Origin: Strigamia acuminata
Lineage: Eukaryota > Arthropoda > Chilopoda > Geophilomorpha > Linotaeniidae
Direction of reading: 5' to 3'
DNA length: 64,000 nucleotides
NCBI GenBank assembly: GCA_949358305.1
Contig: OX442315.1
Span: forward strand, 17,138,427-17,202,426
Position 1 is the first letter of the stretch. Each line of letters begins with the position of its first letter. Below the pieces are notes generated by a model. That model worked only from the letters and a program-made list of their open reading frames with translations, was not told the origin of the DNA and searched no databases. Both the position numbers and the translations under genes were made by a program. Below, one piece after another: positions 22,411 through 34,400 of the stretch.

Positions 22411-22906
22411 ATGGCGTCGTCACGAATTATTGCTCGTTTCTTCAACTCGTCAAGTAAACAGCGAGCGGCCGGCGCAACTGTTAAAATGTCGGCATCTGCT
22501 GGCCATGCAGGTTAATTTTTAACAAATAAATTGGCGTAATATAACTGAAATTTTACTCAAGATAAATTTTGTCGTGTCCATAGGTGGAATGAAGATGTGG
22601 CGAATCGTTTCATTCGTTGTTGCCGGGCCTGCGATGGTTTTGGCCATGATCAACGCCTACATCGGCGAAAAGGAACACATGGAGCATTTTCATCGTCCGG
22701 AATTTATTCCTTTCGAACATCTTCGTCTTCGCACCAAGGTTTCCTTATAATTCAATGTTTTCTTTGCAAGATAAAACAAAAGAAAATGTTGCTTTTCTTT
22801 TCTTTTCCTTTCTCGTATTTTCTAGCGTTTTCCATGGGGAGATGGAAATCATTCTCTGTTTCACAACCCAAAAGTGAACCCATTGCCTGATGGTTACGAA
22901 AACTAA
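22411..22906 (+). CDS. COX6A: Cytochrome c oxidase subunit 6A, mitochondrial
   Basis: Small nuclear-encoded subunit of respiratory complex IV in the inner mitochondrial membrane. Three exons, 22411-22510, 22584-22738 and 22826-22906, phases 1 and 0, giving 111 residues, normal for the family. The N-terminus MASSRIIARFFNSSSKQRAA is a basic, hydroxylated, acid-free presequence. The membrane helix is VSFVVAGPAMVLAMINAYIG. The family signature follows: HRPEFIPFEHLRLRTKRFPW, then GDGNHSLFHNPKVNPLPDGY. Stop TAA at 22904. AATAAA-type signals occur at 23025-23037. Confidence 0.97.
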
Positions 22907-23828
22907 CTTGTAAGTGCGATTAGAATGGAAAATTATAATGCGATTTTCCACCGAAACTAGACGTCGGACAATAAAAACGTTACGTGTAAATAAATTAAAA
23001 CCTTGCTCTTGTATTTAGTGATGAAATAAACGGAATAAAATGATTATTTGTACATTTTTCAATACACGAGATGAAATTATTTCTGGTAATAAACAGGAAA
23101 AGCGGTAGATGATGTTCGGATAGAAATAAATATGGTGGACTCGAATTAAATCGCTAAAACGCTGGACATCGTCGATTCAATCGGGAAATTCTATTTGATA
23201 CCTTAATGAAGTATTTTTATTCCCATCTCGATCGTAAGATGCAGCCAAATGGGCATTAGCAACACGAAATGATACGATACATCGAAACGTTTGTCGACAA
23301 AATGATTGAAAATTGAAAACTTGTAAGTCGACAAAATGAGTGAACAAATAACCCATTTTCCGGAGCTGCAACTCTGTGAAGGGATTAAAGTGAGCAGTTT
23401 TTAAATTTTAATACTAGATGACGGCACTTCATTGCTCAACTTATAGTCATCGTGCCAGAATTTAACTTTGAGTTTAATATAGGACAAGTCCCTAATGTAT
23501 TTTTGCTAGTCTTTTGTTCATTTCATACCAGACGTATGTAATTGATAATAATTTCAAACATTTATAAAAGTTTTTTTTATTCTGTCGCAAATTACTGTCA
23601 GTTGGATATAATTAAACTCACTTATTTTTACGAACTATAAATCATAATCGGTAGATTTAATAATCATGATGTAACTTAATTTAAAAGCTATTGATCGTTT
23701 ATACTTGTCTATCTAAAAAATAAGCTGAAAAATCCATTAGGATTCTTTCTACTTCGAACTGCAAGTGTCTGATTCAGAATTGTGCTTTATTTTGCCTTGT
23801 TGTACAAAGTGTGGTATACGTAACAAAA
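22907..23828. other. COX6A 3' UTR and intergenic region to TXNL1
   Basis: Contains the COX6A 3' UTR with poly(A) signals near 23025, then AT-rich DNA. At 23337-23390 a short ATG frame (MSEQITHFPELQLCEGIK) is followed directly by gtgagc, so it could be a first exon, but I find no partner exon. No other gene is visible. Confidence 0.5.
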
Positions 23829-25329
23829 ATGAGTCTAGTACGTGTCGTACCCGAGGATTCCCACTTCCAGATGGAATTATCAGCAGCTGGCTCAAAACTT
23901 GTTGTTGTTGACTTCACGGCGAGTTGGTGTGTATGAATTCCGTCCACTCACAAATGTCCAATCAAACGTAAGCCTAAAGAGGATGACTTGAATTTTTCAT
24001 GTTCAAGGTGTCCGCCGTGCCAGCGAATTGCCCCGATATTTCAGGAACTCAGCACTAAGTATCAAAAAGCAACTTTCCTAAAAGTCGATGTGGACGAGTG
24101 TACCGTGAGTATAACAAAGAAATTTGGAATTTGTATCGAGAAAAATCAAATATTTGACACACAAATTAATTTTCTTGCAGGAAACGGCCCAGAGTCAAGG
24201 CATTACTGCCATGCCGACCTTCATTTTCTATCGAAATAAAGTTAAAATTGATCGATTAACCGGAGCCGATTTAACGGGATTGGAAGCTAAAATTGTGCAA
24301 CTGCTCGGCGCCGATGATGGGGATTCGGACGTTGGTGTTGTCGGACATGTACGAATACGTCGGCAAAAAAAATTGTTAAAATTTATTCGAAAAAAATTGT
24401 TTTTTTATTTATTTTGTTTAACAAAACTTGAACAATATGTGTCGTAACAAAGAACGATCAAAATGGACTTCACTTTCTAACTCGAACAACGTTTTGAATT
24501 AATTTGTTTCAATTTTAGATGGATTTAATTACGTTTATAACGAAAAGTGAGTGTGAATGTTTGAACGAAAGCGATGACCATGGTTTCACCAATTGTCTGG
24601 CTGATGATGGGAGATATTTGGAGTCCGATTGCGACGAGCAGGTAAAAATGAATGAAATGACGATAAAATAGATAAAATAATAATGATTTTTATTATTATT
24701 ATTATTATTTGTCAAGATGATAATGTTTATCTCGTTTAACCGGGCTATAAAATTACATTCGCTGCGAATTAAAGGACCCGAAGGTAAATTTAAGGTGGAT
24801 TTCGAATTTTCCGAGTTATTTTGATACTAATCTTTGCAGAAAATGGACCGAAAACGTTAAAAATATTTATCAATCAACCGAAAACCTTAGATTTTGATCA
24901 AGCGATTAAGATGGAACCAACTCAGCATGTAGAGTGAGTTTTTTTGCTCGGTTTACGATGGAATTCTTTCGATTAATTCGGATTAAATCGATTGCAGATT
25001 AAGCAAAAAGGATCTACAGGAGGGAAATGTCGTCCCACTTCGTTTTGTCAAGTTCCAGAATGTTCAGAATCTACAGGTAATGTTTAAACCTGTATTTTTA
25101 TACATTTTAAATTAAAATAAAATTTTTTTTAGGTGTTTTTTAAAGACAACCAAAACGGCAGCGACGTTACACGGATAGATCATTTATGCTTCATCGGCAG
25201 TCCGTTAAGCACAACAAATATGGGAGATTTCAAAAGAGTACGTGTTGTTTTACGTGATTAATTAATTTTAAGTCTGAAATTTTTATTTTTTTCTATTAGG
25301 TGGCTGGGAAAAAGGGTGAAAGTCATTAA
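23829..25329 (+). CDS. TXNL1: Thioredoxin-like protein 1 (thioredoxin + PITH domain)
   Basis: Cytosolic thioredoxin that binds the 26S proteasome through its C-terminal PITH domain. Nine exons: 23829-23926, 24008-24104, 24181-24348, 24519-24641, 24717-24783, 24840-24933, 24998-25076, 25133-25237, 25300-25329; 286 residues with all phases correct, close to the usual 289. The thioredoxin domain covers about residues 1-107 (VVDFTASWCPPCQRIAPIF, then GITAMPTFIFYRNK). The PITH domain follows with MDLITFITKSECECLNESDD, YLESDCDEQ, VPLRYVKFQNVQ-like sequence and the closing NMGDFKRVAGKKGESH. Odd point: the active site is CPPC, whereas the family normally has CGPC. Start chosen at MSLVRVVPEDSHF, which matches the beginning of the fold. 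Confidence 0.96.
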
Positions 25330-25578
25330 AAACTTTGTCGAAAAATGTTTTTCATTCAAAATTTGAAAAAATTTCCATTAATGTACCAATTAGTGTAATA
25401 CTTTTTGTGTGTTAAAAATTTGTGATGAAATTGATGATATATTTGGAAATTGCATTTATTTTTGTTTCTCGAACAGTGAAAATGTGTTTAAAAGTCTTGA
25501 AAAAACAATGTTGAACTTGTTTGAAGTTATTTTAATAATTCGCTGGAAAAAAATAAAAAAAATAAACAAAAAATGACT

Positions 25579-25625
25579 CGCCCCTGGTGGGACTTGGACC
25601 CACAGTCTTTGGCTCCGGAAGCCAA
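25579..25625 (-). pseudogene. Truncated tRNA-Arg relic
   Basis: The minus strand matches the 3' two thirds of the intact tRNA-Arg at 26551: TTGGCTTCCGGAGCCAA (anticodon arm), then the variable and T arms with GGTCCAAGTCC, then the 3' acceptor strand CAGGGGCG. The 5' acceptor strand, D arm and A box are missing, so it cannot be a working gene. A T-run follows it on the minus strand, as behind the intact copy. Confidence 0.8.
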
Positions 25626-25676
25626 ACTGGAAAAGTAAAAATAAACGAGTCTCGATCCGCCATGACTGGTTGTGAC

Positions 25677-25798
25677 CGAAACGTCACCAAACCGTGACCA
25701 AACTGCCAAATAAATGTCCGAAACGTCACCAAACCGTGACCAAACTGTCAAATAAATGTCCGAAACGTGACCAAAATGCCCGAAAAGTGACCGAAACG
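25677..25798. repeat. 42-bp tandem repeat
   Basis: Nearly three direct copies of a 42-bp unit beginning cgaaacgtcaccaaaccgtg, at 25677, 25719 and 25761; the third copy is degenerate. It adjoins the truncated tRNA. Confidence 0.85.
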
Positions 25799-25999
25799 AA
25801 TTTAATGTGATTTCTTACATATTAACGTAAATTAGTGATAATTTGGATAATTTACTCAACCAACCAAATTTTGTTTTTCTTAGTTTCGAGTTTCAACACC
25901 AGGTCGGGTGTTGATCGGGTCATGTGCGCTTTCCGCTTTTATTGCGGCATTTATGAATTCATTTTCTGTCGGTTTAGTCGGTATTTATCTTCTTTAACG

Positions 26000-26540
26000 A
26001 TGCAAGTGCTAAACGTAGTGGAAAAGAACGAGGTAGCCAAAACCATAACCCACATACTTTCCAATGGTACGTACCAGTGTTACGTACCAGTGTGTATCAG
26101 TGTGTAAGTTTGACGAGTTTTCAAATTAAAATTGTAGAAATTTTTTTTGTTGCATTTTTTACCTCCAGAGAAATGGTTTCTCAAAATGCAGTAAAATCTA
26201 CGAATTCGAAGCGAACGTGTTCAATGCCCGTTGCTCCATGGTGATGACATCGGTGTCCGACCACGAGTTCGTCGGATCCCATAGGACATGGACCAAGTAT
26301 AATCCGTTCACTTTATTCATGGCTCCGCTTGCCTGGATTCGGAAACATACAAGTATACCGCGACGTTTTATTAATTATAATGTAGATATTTTAATATTTT
26401 TCATATAATTTTGCAGAAAATGTCGGAAAATAAGGTTTTGTCGTGTTCCAAGCTCATTGTTTGGACGGATTGCGACTGCGAAAAAGAGAAAATATTGGTT
26501 GCAATGTGAAGGAAGTGTGCAAAAAAAATAAAACGAGGCT
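26000..26540 (+). pseudogene. TOP3A: DNA topoisomerase III alpha, 5' fragment (decayed)
   Basis: Type IA topoisomerase fragment covering only the start of the TOPRIM fold. Part 1 (26000-26066) reads MQVLNVVEKNEVAKTITHIL, the TOP3A N-terminus. Part 2 (26169-26352) reads SKCSKIYEFEANVFN and CSMVMTSVSDHEFVG. Part 3 (26417 on) reads SKLIVWTDCDCEKE. The metal-binding loop should be DCDREGENIG; here Arg is Cys, Gly is Lys, and two extra A bases shift the frame, after which NIGCNVKEVC follows in another frame. Splice phases between parts 1 and 2 do not agree. No later exons (active-site tyrosine domain) follow; a tRNA gene starts instead. Introns are present, so it arose by DNA duplication, not retroposition. 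Confidence 0.75.
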
Positions 26541-26550
26541 TAAAAAAATT

Positions 26551-26623
26551 CGCCCCTGGTGGGACTTGAACCCACAGTCTTTGGCTCCGGAGGCCAACGC
26601 CTTATCCATTAGGCCACAGGAGC
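26551..26623 (-). tRNA. trnR-CCG: tRNA-Arg (anticodon CCG)
   Basis: 73-nt cloverleaf. The acceptor stem GCTCCTG pairs with CAGGGGC (one G-U), with discriminator G. The A box is TGGCCTAATGGATAAGGC, the anticodon arm TTGGC-CTCCGGA-GCCAA (anticodon CCG, reads CGG), and the B box GGTTCAAGTCC. A run of seven T follows directly at the 3' side, a Pol III terminator. No intron. Intact in every arm. Confidence 0.95.
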
Positions 26624-28441
26624 TTGCTTTAAAATAGCAAATGATGATTTATATACCTATCTGCTATTTGAAATTGATAGTTTAGTATTTTTGTGTTTTA
26701 TTTCATGGCTTATTTCAATAAATTCTGTTTTTCGAAATTATTACTGGATGGTCTATCCGTTCTGCCAATTTTGTAAGTTTACAAATAAAAAATGTTAAGA
26801 GTTTAAAAGCCTTAAAAATAGAAATATAGTGCGTTAGTTTCATTAATATAACAAAACGGTAACCAAAACCGGTAAAATAGAACAATTAATTTAGTATACA
26901 GTACTTCGAAATTGACAAATTGAACGCAGATTGTGTGTGACGTGTAAAATCTCGCTGCACATATTTCAACCAAGACCGTCTGGCAGCCAATTGCGAAATA
27001 AGCGAAAAAGTTCGGAGGGAGATCTTGGTTTTGTAATTACATTTTATTTAAACAAATGTAAGCGAATCAAATTGATTATTAAATTTTTTTTAAAAGTCTT
27101 GGGAGTAATCTACTTTAGAATTAAATTAATTATTTTTGTAAGATTAATCTGTTGATATATAGGAGAGCCTGCGTGCATCGCCATCTGGTGATCATTTTTA
27201 TACGTATTTCGTTGTCATCATTCTTTCGGGGTTTAGATGGTGTTCTGTTCTTCATCGTTCGTTGTTATCCAATGTTTTTCTTTATGATTAATTGTCTAGC
27301 CGGGGAAAAAAAGCATCGAAATCAATAAATCACAATGCGCTTTAATCGGTTTAACGAATTTCAATAAGGAACAAAAGTTGCAGACTAAATAATTTGCATA
27401 TCTTCAGACCCGGCACCAGATTTCCCGATGGAAACGGAAAAAAAAAACTTTTTATACTTATAAAAAAATACAAGTAAGGTGCAAATATGTTTTTGTGTGA
27501 AAAAATGATGATTTTTGAACAAAAAAAATGCAATTTTATGTGCAGATATGCATTTTTTGAACAAAAATCTGCGTATTTCGATAGAAAATGCTCGTTTTTG
27601 AAGGAAAAAAAATAAATATCGAGGCGGAAAACAAACTATCTGAAAAATGAATTTTTAGACGAAAACTGAATTTTTTCGTGCAAATGCAATGTAACACCGA
27701 GTCAACTAGAAGCGCGTGTCTTTATGATGGCGCCGGTCGTGTTTAGCGCTACAAGACAATTGATTGCCTCGTGGATGCGCATGTACCAACTGACAGTCAA
27801 ATTTCTTATTTTAATCAGAGCTTTAACGGTCTTTTCTATTTGGTTAAAAAAATCTAACATAAAAAAATTAAATAAATAAATAATTAAATCATTACCATTT
27901 GTTTTATTTATGTGTAGAAAGAAAACATTTTTTTTTATCATCTGAAAACCAAATTTTTACAAAAAGAGAATAAAAGCGGAGAAAATTCAAAAATTGATTC
28001 GAAATTATTCGACAGAATTTCGTGAGTATTTCAACAATACTTTATAAATAATTTTTTTTTTTTAAATTTTTTTAATATTATTATTTATTTGTAAGTAACA
28101 AACATTTTTTTTTCCTCTTATAAAATTGATATAGGCAGATGTACAACTGCTACGAAATGGAGAGACTGAAAATCGATAAAGAAACTTTTTATAGAACAGT
28201 TAAGAAATTATTATTAAAATGAATGATGGTGCAAGAACTAAGTTTTATCAAAGAGTGACATTATCTTAATGTAAGTATTCGTATATATATATATATATTA
28301 TATATATATTATATATAATTATTTATTTAAATAATTTCATATTTTGGAATGTGGAAATTGGCACTTTACACGTCGGGATGATCACACTTTAGTGACATTC
28401 TCCTTGGAAATGCATCAAAAAGTTGGTGCACAGGTGAAGTG
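26624..28441. other. Non-coding region between tRNA-Arg and the DGK 3' end
   Basis: AT-rich DNA with a degenerate A-run repeat (gaacaaaaa motifs) around 27480-27660 and an (AT)n microsatellite at 28283-28318. The DGK 3' UTR lies in the upper part; an AATAAA on the minus strand near 28320-28332 could end that transcript. No gene seen. Confidence 0.5.
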
Positions 28442-31400
28442 CTATTTTCTCCAGAAGTGTAGGAATTTAAATTTTGTAGTGGAGGGAGGTGGACCCATGA
28501 GCATGGGGACTTGATTCTTGTGCGTGATTCGAATCTGAAACAAATAGGTTAATGCAAATTGAATTTCGATCTCGTTCGCATCTTGGGATATTACACTCAC
28601 TACGCATGGTGGCTGCATCCATGGTTCTCCATCAATCTGCATGGGGAATCGCTTTTTGGTTCTGTAACGAGATTAATTATTCTGTCAGGTCAAAGTAAAT
28701 AGTAATATCGTCCGTTCATCAATTCTCGAAACTCGTCGAATAAGGTATAAAACTTGTTCCTTATTTGCATTCTTATCATTCATTTGTTGTTATCAGAAAC
28801 CTGGCGGGCCGGGCGGTGACTTTCGACGCGGAAAATATTATTTCTAGGATGTAAATAAAAAATAAGTGGTTCCCTGGCTGTGGAATGGCAAGTAAAGCAG
28901 CCGAAGCTAAGAGACCTTTAAGGCGAACATTTTCTCACTGCTTTAAGCATGCGTGCTTAAAGAGATCGGAGCGGTTTAGTTGGAATTTTAGAATTCCACC
29001 GCTTGCTTTAGACTAGTGGTTCTTAATCTTTTCGGAGTCCGGCACCACTTATATTCGTAAAATATTTTCTCGCAACTTCACGAAAAATATGTTGTTTTTA
29101 TATAGTCTGTACTCCCTCTACGTCTGGAGGGTTGTCCAGTCTCCAGAGAAACATTCTTCACAACAGGCACTTACAAGTTAGTCTGCAGTGTTATCATTTA
29201 GACTGGCCATCGAATAATTTATATACGTACATTATTCTGTAAGACTGGGCATTTGTCAGGAAATAAAGGTGATAGATTTTTTTTCTCCAATAATTTGTTT
29301 TTAATTAAGAGATTAATTGAATATTACCGAAAATACTTAGTCGATCTTACCTTGACCCCCTAATTGAGAAGAGAAAGGTTACATTTTTTGGTCATTTTTC
29401 AGTCACATTTTGGTCCAGAGAGAGGCAAGAATGGTTTCAGAACTATTGGTCAGTGGCCGGTGCCCGGGCTAGTGGGGTACTTGGTCTAGACGAAGGTTTT
29501 AGCATTAATGGACATTAGATGGGTTTGGGTCCCAGAGGTTTCCCCTTGCGCATGAGTGCGATTTTCATTGTTTATGGATGTCCATTACTGTAAAAACATG
29601 AACTGGATGTTGTTTAATGTTTTGGACAAAAAAACTCTAATGCAGTGCTTCTTAAACTGTGGGTCGTGACCCAAAAGGGACCGCGTAAGTGAATTTGGGG
29701 TCCCGAAATGGCCCCAAACATACTTCTGCCATTTTGTACTACCTATATACCGAAGGTCACTTAAACATTTTTCTGGCGAAAAGTGGTCTATCATTATTTT
29801 CCCAGTCTATCTTTCAATACTGTTGTTAGGGTAAGACGAGAGACCGAGTCAAGATTGATGTCATTGAATCTCGATGGATTTTTATGCCACTTGGTAGATA
29901 AACTTAAAACAGCTAAACTAAAGGGAAGTTTTTTTGTCCACGACTGTACTTTAATGTAACCAATATAATCTACAAATTTGTATGTTAAATAATAGTTTTT
30001 AGCACAGAACTACTGCTTTAGACATTCAAAGGTTGAAGGGGTGCTTTAGGGATAAAATGGAGACCTGAATATGACGTTTAAGGTCGAAAAAGATTAGTAA
30101 TAAAGCTAATAATCTACACAAAATGGTTAAAATCAAAATTTAATCAAAATTAAAGCGCAAATTTCAGCTCAAAATTGGAAAAATCATCAATGCTTAAAAT
30201 TATAATCAAATAAACTACTAGACAAACCAAATTATAGATTAGATGAAGCTTAGACTTGGCCCCGACATTTCTATGGAGGATTTAGACGGAATTATCCCAT
30301 TCTTAGTCTTATCACTTGCGACTTGCCTTCTGCAATGCGATGGGAACGGCAAAAATGAAAAGCCGATAATCTTCCACTAATTAACTTAAGACTCCATACA
30401 CCGCAAACCGGAGAAAATAAACTGCAGATAGATAATCTAATAGATAACAATAATCTCACATTTCAAATATTCTAGGAAATGTTACTGACCCCTGCTTCTT
30501 TCCTCACCCCCGGTCGTTTGCTGCTACATGACACCTGACATCAACGACCTGACACGGCAGATATCTCACGGTTTAACTTTAATCCAGACACAATTCAGTC
30601 GTAAGGAAATTTTATTTTCTTTTGGCTGCAACTTTTGTGTAATCTGTTGATTATCAAGAAAAGTCTGCAGTAGACCTTTAGTGCCTGTTTATTGTCATCC
30701 ATTAACTTTAGCTACTGATGTGCCTTTAAAGTTTAAAGCTGCTCTTTGCTCTTTGCAGTCTCAAAACAAGCGAAACAAGGACTGGAAAGTGGATTTTACC
30801 ATTGTTTGTCATCGATTTTTTTGTAATCTCTGAATGTTGCAACAGACTTTTATCTTTTCCTTTTTTTTAAATCTTGCAAAATGATGCAGTGGCGTACCCA
30901 GGAGAGGAGGGCCGGAGTTTATGCACCCCCAAATGCACCTTCTGAGAGTAATGTCGGAGTGCGCAGCGAAATAATTATTCAATTTATCACTTAATCGGTA
31001 TTTTTATATGTTTGAAGCATTCGTGCGGTATCAACAGAACGATCGTGGGAACGTGTCGGCGCTGTAGCGACGCATTAGCATTGGTGCAGTTGCCAAGACC
31101 GCCAATTGCAGAAGAGTGGCAAATCTGATGCTGTGGTATGCAGATTAGAATTGATTTGTATGGAATTCGGTGGTTTTGCAGGGATCCGAGCTGAATGGAA
31201 GCTAAAATTCTCGAAGATTGACTTGAAATTGCTTAGATTTGTTGAAAAGAGATTTGAATATTTGATCCAGGAATTGGTGAAAGGGAGCCAAAATTCTTAC
31301 ACATATGGTTCTGGCAAGCTTTAAGAATTGTGCTCAAATCCTCACTTGAATTTTCTCGTGAATCAGTTGGATATAAATCTAGAAGGTACATTTAACCTAT

Positions 31401-34400
31401 TGACGTCACTGTTCCATGTTGCAACACATCTTGTGTTGTTTTGTCCAAATGATTTAAAGCTTTACTATTAGATTCTATTACCATAGTAACGCATGGCTGT
31501 ATTTAGTGAAGCTGACTAATAGATTGTCAAAGTTTCTCTTTGATGCAGTAAGAAGCTTTAATGGAATATTGAATTTTGTAAAATGGATCAAGTTTCAGAA
31601 ATTGAAAAATGTCTGAGCAAAATAAGATTAAAGTTTATAAATATTACAATTACTGTTGTGGGAGTGCTAATTTGGCTTTTGTAAACTCACCTCAAGATCT
31701 CACATGAGTCTATTATTGTACAATACTGTATTTTACCGATTAAGAGTCGCCCTCGAATAGTAGCCGCAGCTGAGACACCAAGAATACCGTATTTTTGCAA
31801 AAGCACGGTAATGTTTCTGTATTTAACCTCACGAACGATGAACTTATGCTTCGTTCGTGACGTTCAGACTTCGTTTGCTACATTAAGCAAATGTGACAAA
31901 CGAAAAACTGAAATTGTAATTGCTGACAAAATTGGCGGTTTTGAATAAGAGCCGCGGCTTTTAATCGATAAAATACTGTATTCCTTTTTTAGCGTGGCAA
32001 TGTGTAAATTGAATATTGAAATTGAAAAATTAGGTTTATTTTCTTTAAGGTTTTAATTGGTTTTTTCTTTTTTGTTTTTGTTATTATTTATTGAGGGGTG
32101 AAATTTTAATTATGTTAATTGGTTTTTGGCTTTTGGCTGTCGGCTAAAGCCAGATGACATCGATCAATAGAATTTGAACTTTTAAACTGATGTGATTATC
32201 GGAAGGAAAGTGTCTGTCGACAAAGGAAAATGCTTTGGTTCAAAATGCTATTGTTAGGTAAAAGATCCTTGGTTCTCATTTTCTGCTTACAAGGGGGCTT
32301 TCTCAGACACAAAGAGTCTATTGCCACATTTAGGAAAGTTAAAGATGGGTTATTGGGTTAGAATGCTATGGTATTTTCCCCTGGCAACAGAGATTGCCTT
32401 ATCAGGATATCGGAGTGTACGTGATCAATTTTTTTGTGTGTAAGGTTTTTGTTAATCCTCTTAATATTGAATAAATACGTGATAAAACCTACCCGCCCCT
32501 CTACCCTGGCAAATGATAAAATGTGAAAATACAGTAGCTGGATTCAAAAAGTCAATTTTTTAAACTGCTTGACTGAAGATTGTCTTGATCTATCACTGAC
32601 GGATCCAAGGAAGTAGCCACGGGGACCAAGACCACCCCTGAAGGGTCATTAAAGTATTAGATAAAAAATTAAAATTTAATATTTCAGTGGATCCCAAACT
32701 TTTTCTGTTTGCGGCGCACTTAATGTTTCAAAAATTTTCTGCAGTCCAGGGTGCCGTGGCGCACAGTTTGTAAACCACTGTAATATTTTATGTTTTTAAT
32801 TTTTATGGTCCCAGTAGTGTTTTTAGGATCCATTCAGGGCACAAAATTCAAAAAAATTAAATATTTTTGTACATAAGTGAGGAAAAGGTGAGGTTAAAGG
32901 TGTGGGGTGTATAAATCGTGGGTCAATCACTTTACTGACAGGTCATTTTAGCAACAGTAGGGCAGTAGTGGTCAGGTTAGGTCAGGTCAGGTTAGGTTTG
33001 GTCAGGTTAAAGTCGCTTCCATTGCTAAAAGAGCATCGCTGAGTTGTACCGGTTCCAGTAAATAAATAAACAGTTTTGGATGACAACCAAACAGGCATGG
33101 GATCTTTCTGGGTATTAGGCTTACAAGGAGACCGCAAGAGTGTGTAATCCACAATTGTTAAAATAATTGTTAAATAAAGTCAGTATTCACATGACCTGAG
33201 CAATCTATTTTTCTCATATTAAAATGCACCTCTCTCTCACATTGTTACAAACAGTTACAACACACAGGATTCCTTACTGTGTGTTGAAACACCTTTTTTC
33301 ACTTTTTTGAGTAAAAAGGTCAAGTGTAGCACTACACTTGGTGATTAGCCTGTGCAAACCTTACTCTGGAACCCAGGTAATTTGATATCACATGACATAT
33401 GACATCACAACTTTGTTCACCAACATGACTGCCTGCTTGAAGCAACAATAGTGTGTTGTGGTGGCTCAGTGGTTAAGGCAATGAACCAGTAATCTTTTCA
33501 CACAGGTTCAAATCCCTGTTGTCTGTGAAAATTTTTACTTTAATTTTTTATTTATTTTTAGCAGTAAAGTTAATGTTTATTATTTTATACTTGTTTTTAA
33601 AAAAATTTAATATAATTAATTTTAATTTTTTAACATATATAAAATAACAAACATCAACTTTACTGCTAAAAAAAAATAAAAAATTAAAGTAAAAATTTTC
33701 ACAGACAACAGGGATTTGAACCTGTGTGAAAAGATTACTGGTTCATTGCCTTAACCACTGAGCCACCACAACACACTATTGTTGCTTCAAGCAGGCAGTC
33801 ATGTTGGTGAACAAAGTTGTGATGTCATATGTCATGTGATATCAAATTACCTGGGTTCCAGAGTAAGGTTTGAACAGACTAATCACCAAGTGTAGTGCTA
33901 CACTTGACCTTTTTACTCAAAAAAGTGAAAAAAGTTGTTTCAACACACAGTAAGGAATCCTGTGTGTTGTAACTGTTTGTAACAATGTGAGAGAGAGGTG
34001 CATTTTAATATGAGAAAAATAGATTGCTCAGGTCATGTGAATACTTTATTTAACAATTATTTTAACAATTGTGGATTACACACTCTTGCGGTCTCCTTGT
34101 TAGTATTATCAGATTCATGCTATTATTCATGAATCTAGTCAACTACGGATTTTGTGTGCGTCGTAATTACAGGAAGGGGAAGCGACTTAACAGAAATAAA
34201 TCAAAAAGGATATCTAGATAAACAACTAAATTAGTTAGTTAAGCATAATTTGCTGCTCAGTGTATTAATCTACCTCAACTCGAGGAAAATCTTCAAATGT
34301 TTGTTTCACAGGGATGTAAATGTAATAAAGCAAAGGTATAACCATTGTTAGTTGGTCGAGAAGTGAAAACACTGAGGAAAAGAGAGATAATTGGTAAAAT

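Larger units (their letters stand above)
33124..34099. mobile_element. 976-bp palindromic (foldback) element with tRNA-like units in both arms
   Basis: Two arms of about 460 bp (33124-33585 and 33640-34099) are near-identical inverted copies around a spacer of about 55 bp. The outer ends are CAAGGAGACCGCAAGAGTGT and its complement. A 3-bp duplication TTA flanks the element (33121-33123 and 34100-34102). Each arm contains a tRNA-like block facing inward (listed separately). Few differences between arms, for example a 4-bp insertion near 33181, point to a young element. No transposase frame. A deletion derivative lies at 35423-35778. Superfamily not determined; 3-bp duplication with these ends is not a standard match I can name. 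Confidence 0.85.

Noticed and set aside
26000..26540. Working TOP3A gene
   Set aside because: Frameshift and Arg/Gly loss in the metal loop, inconsistent splice phases, and no downstream exons.
32964..33008. Possible interstitial telomere repeat (ttagg motifs)
   Set aside because: ttagg occurs only twice and not in tandem; the pattern is an irregular aggtcaggtt repeat.
33457..33531. Functional tRNA-Thr gene in the palindrome arm
   Set aside because: Acceptor and anticodon stems do not pair; only the promoter boxes and T arm are preserved.
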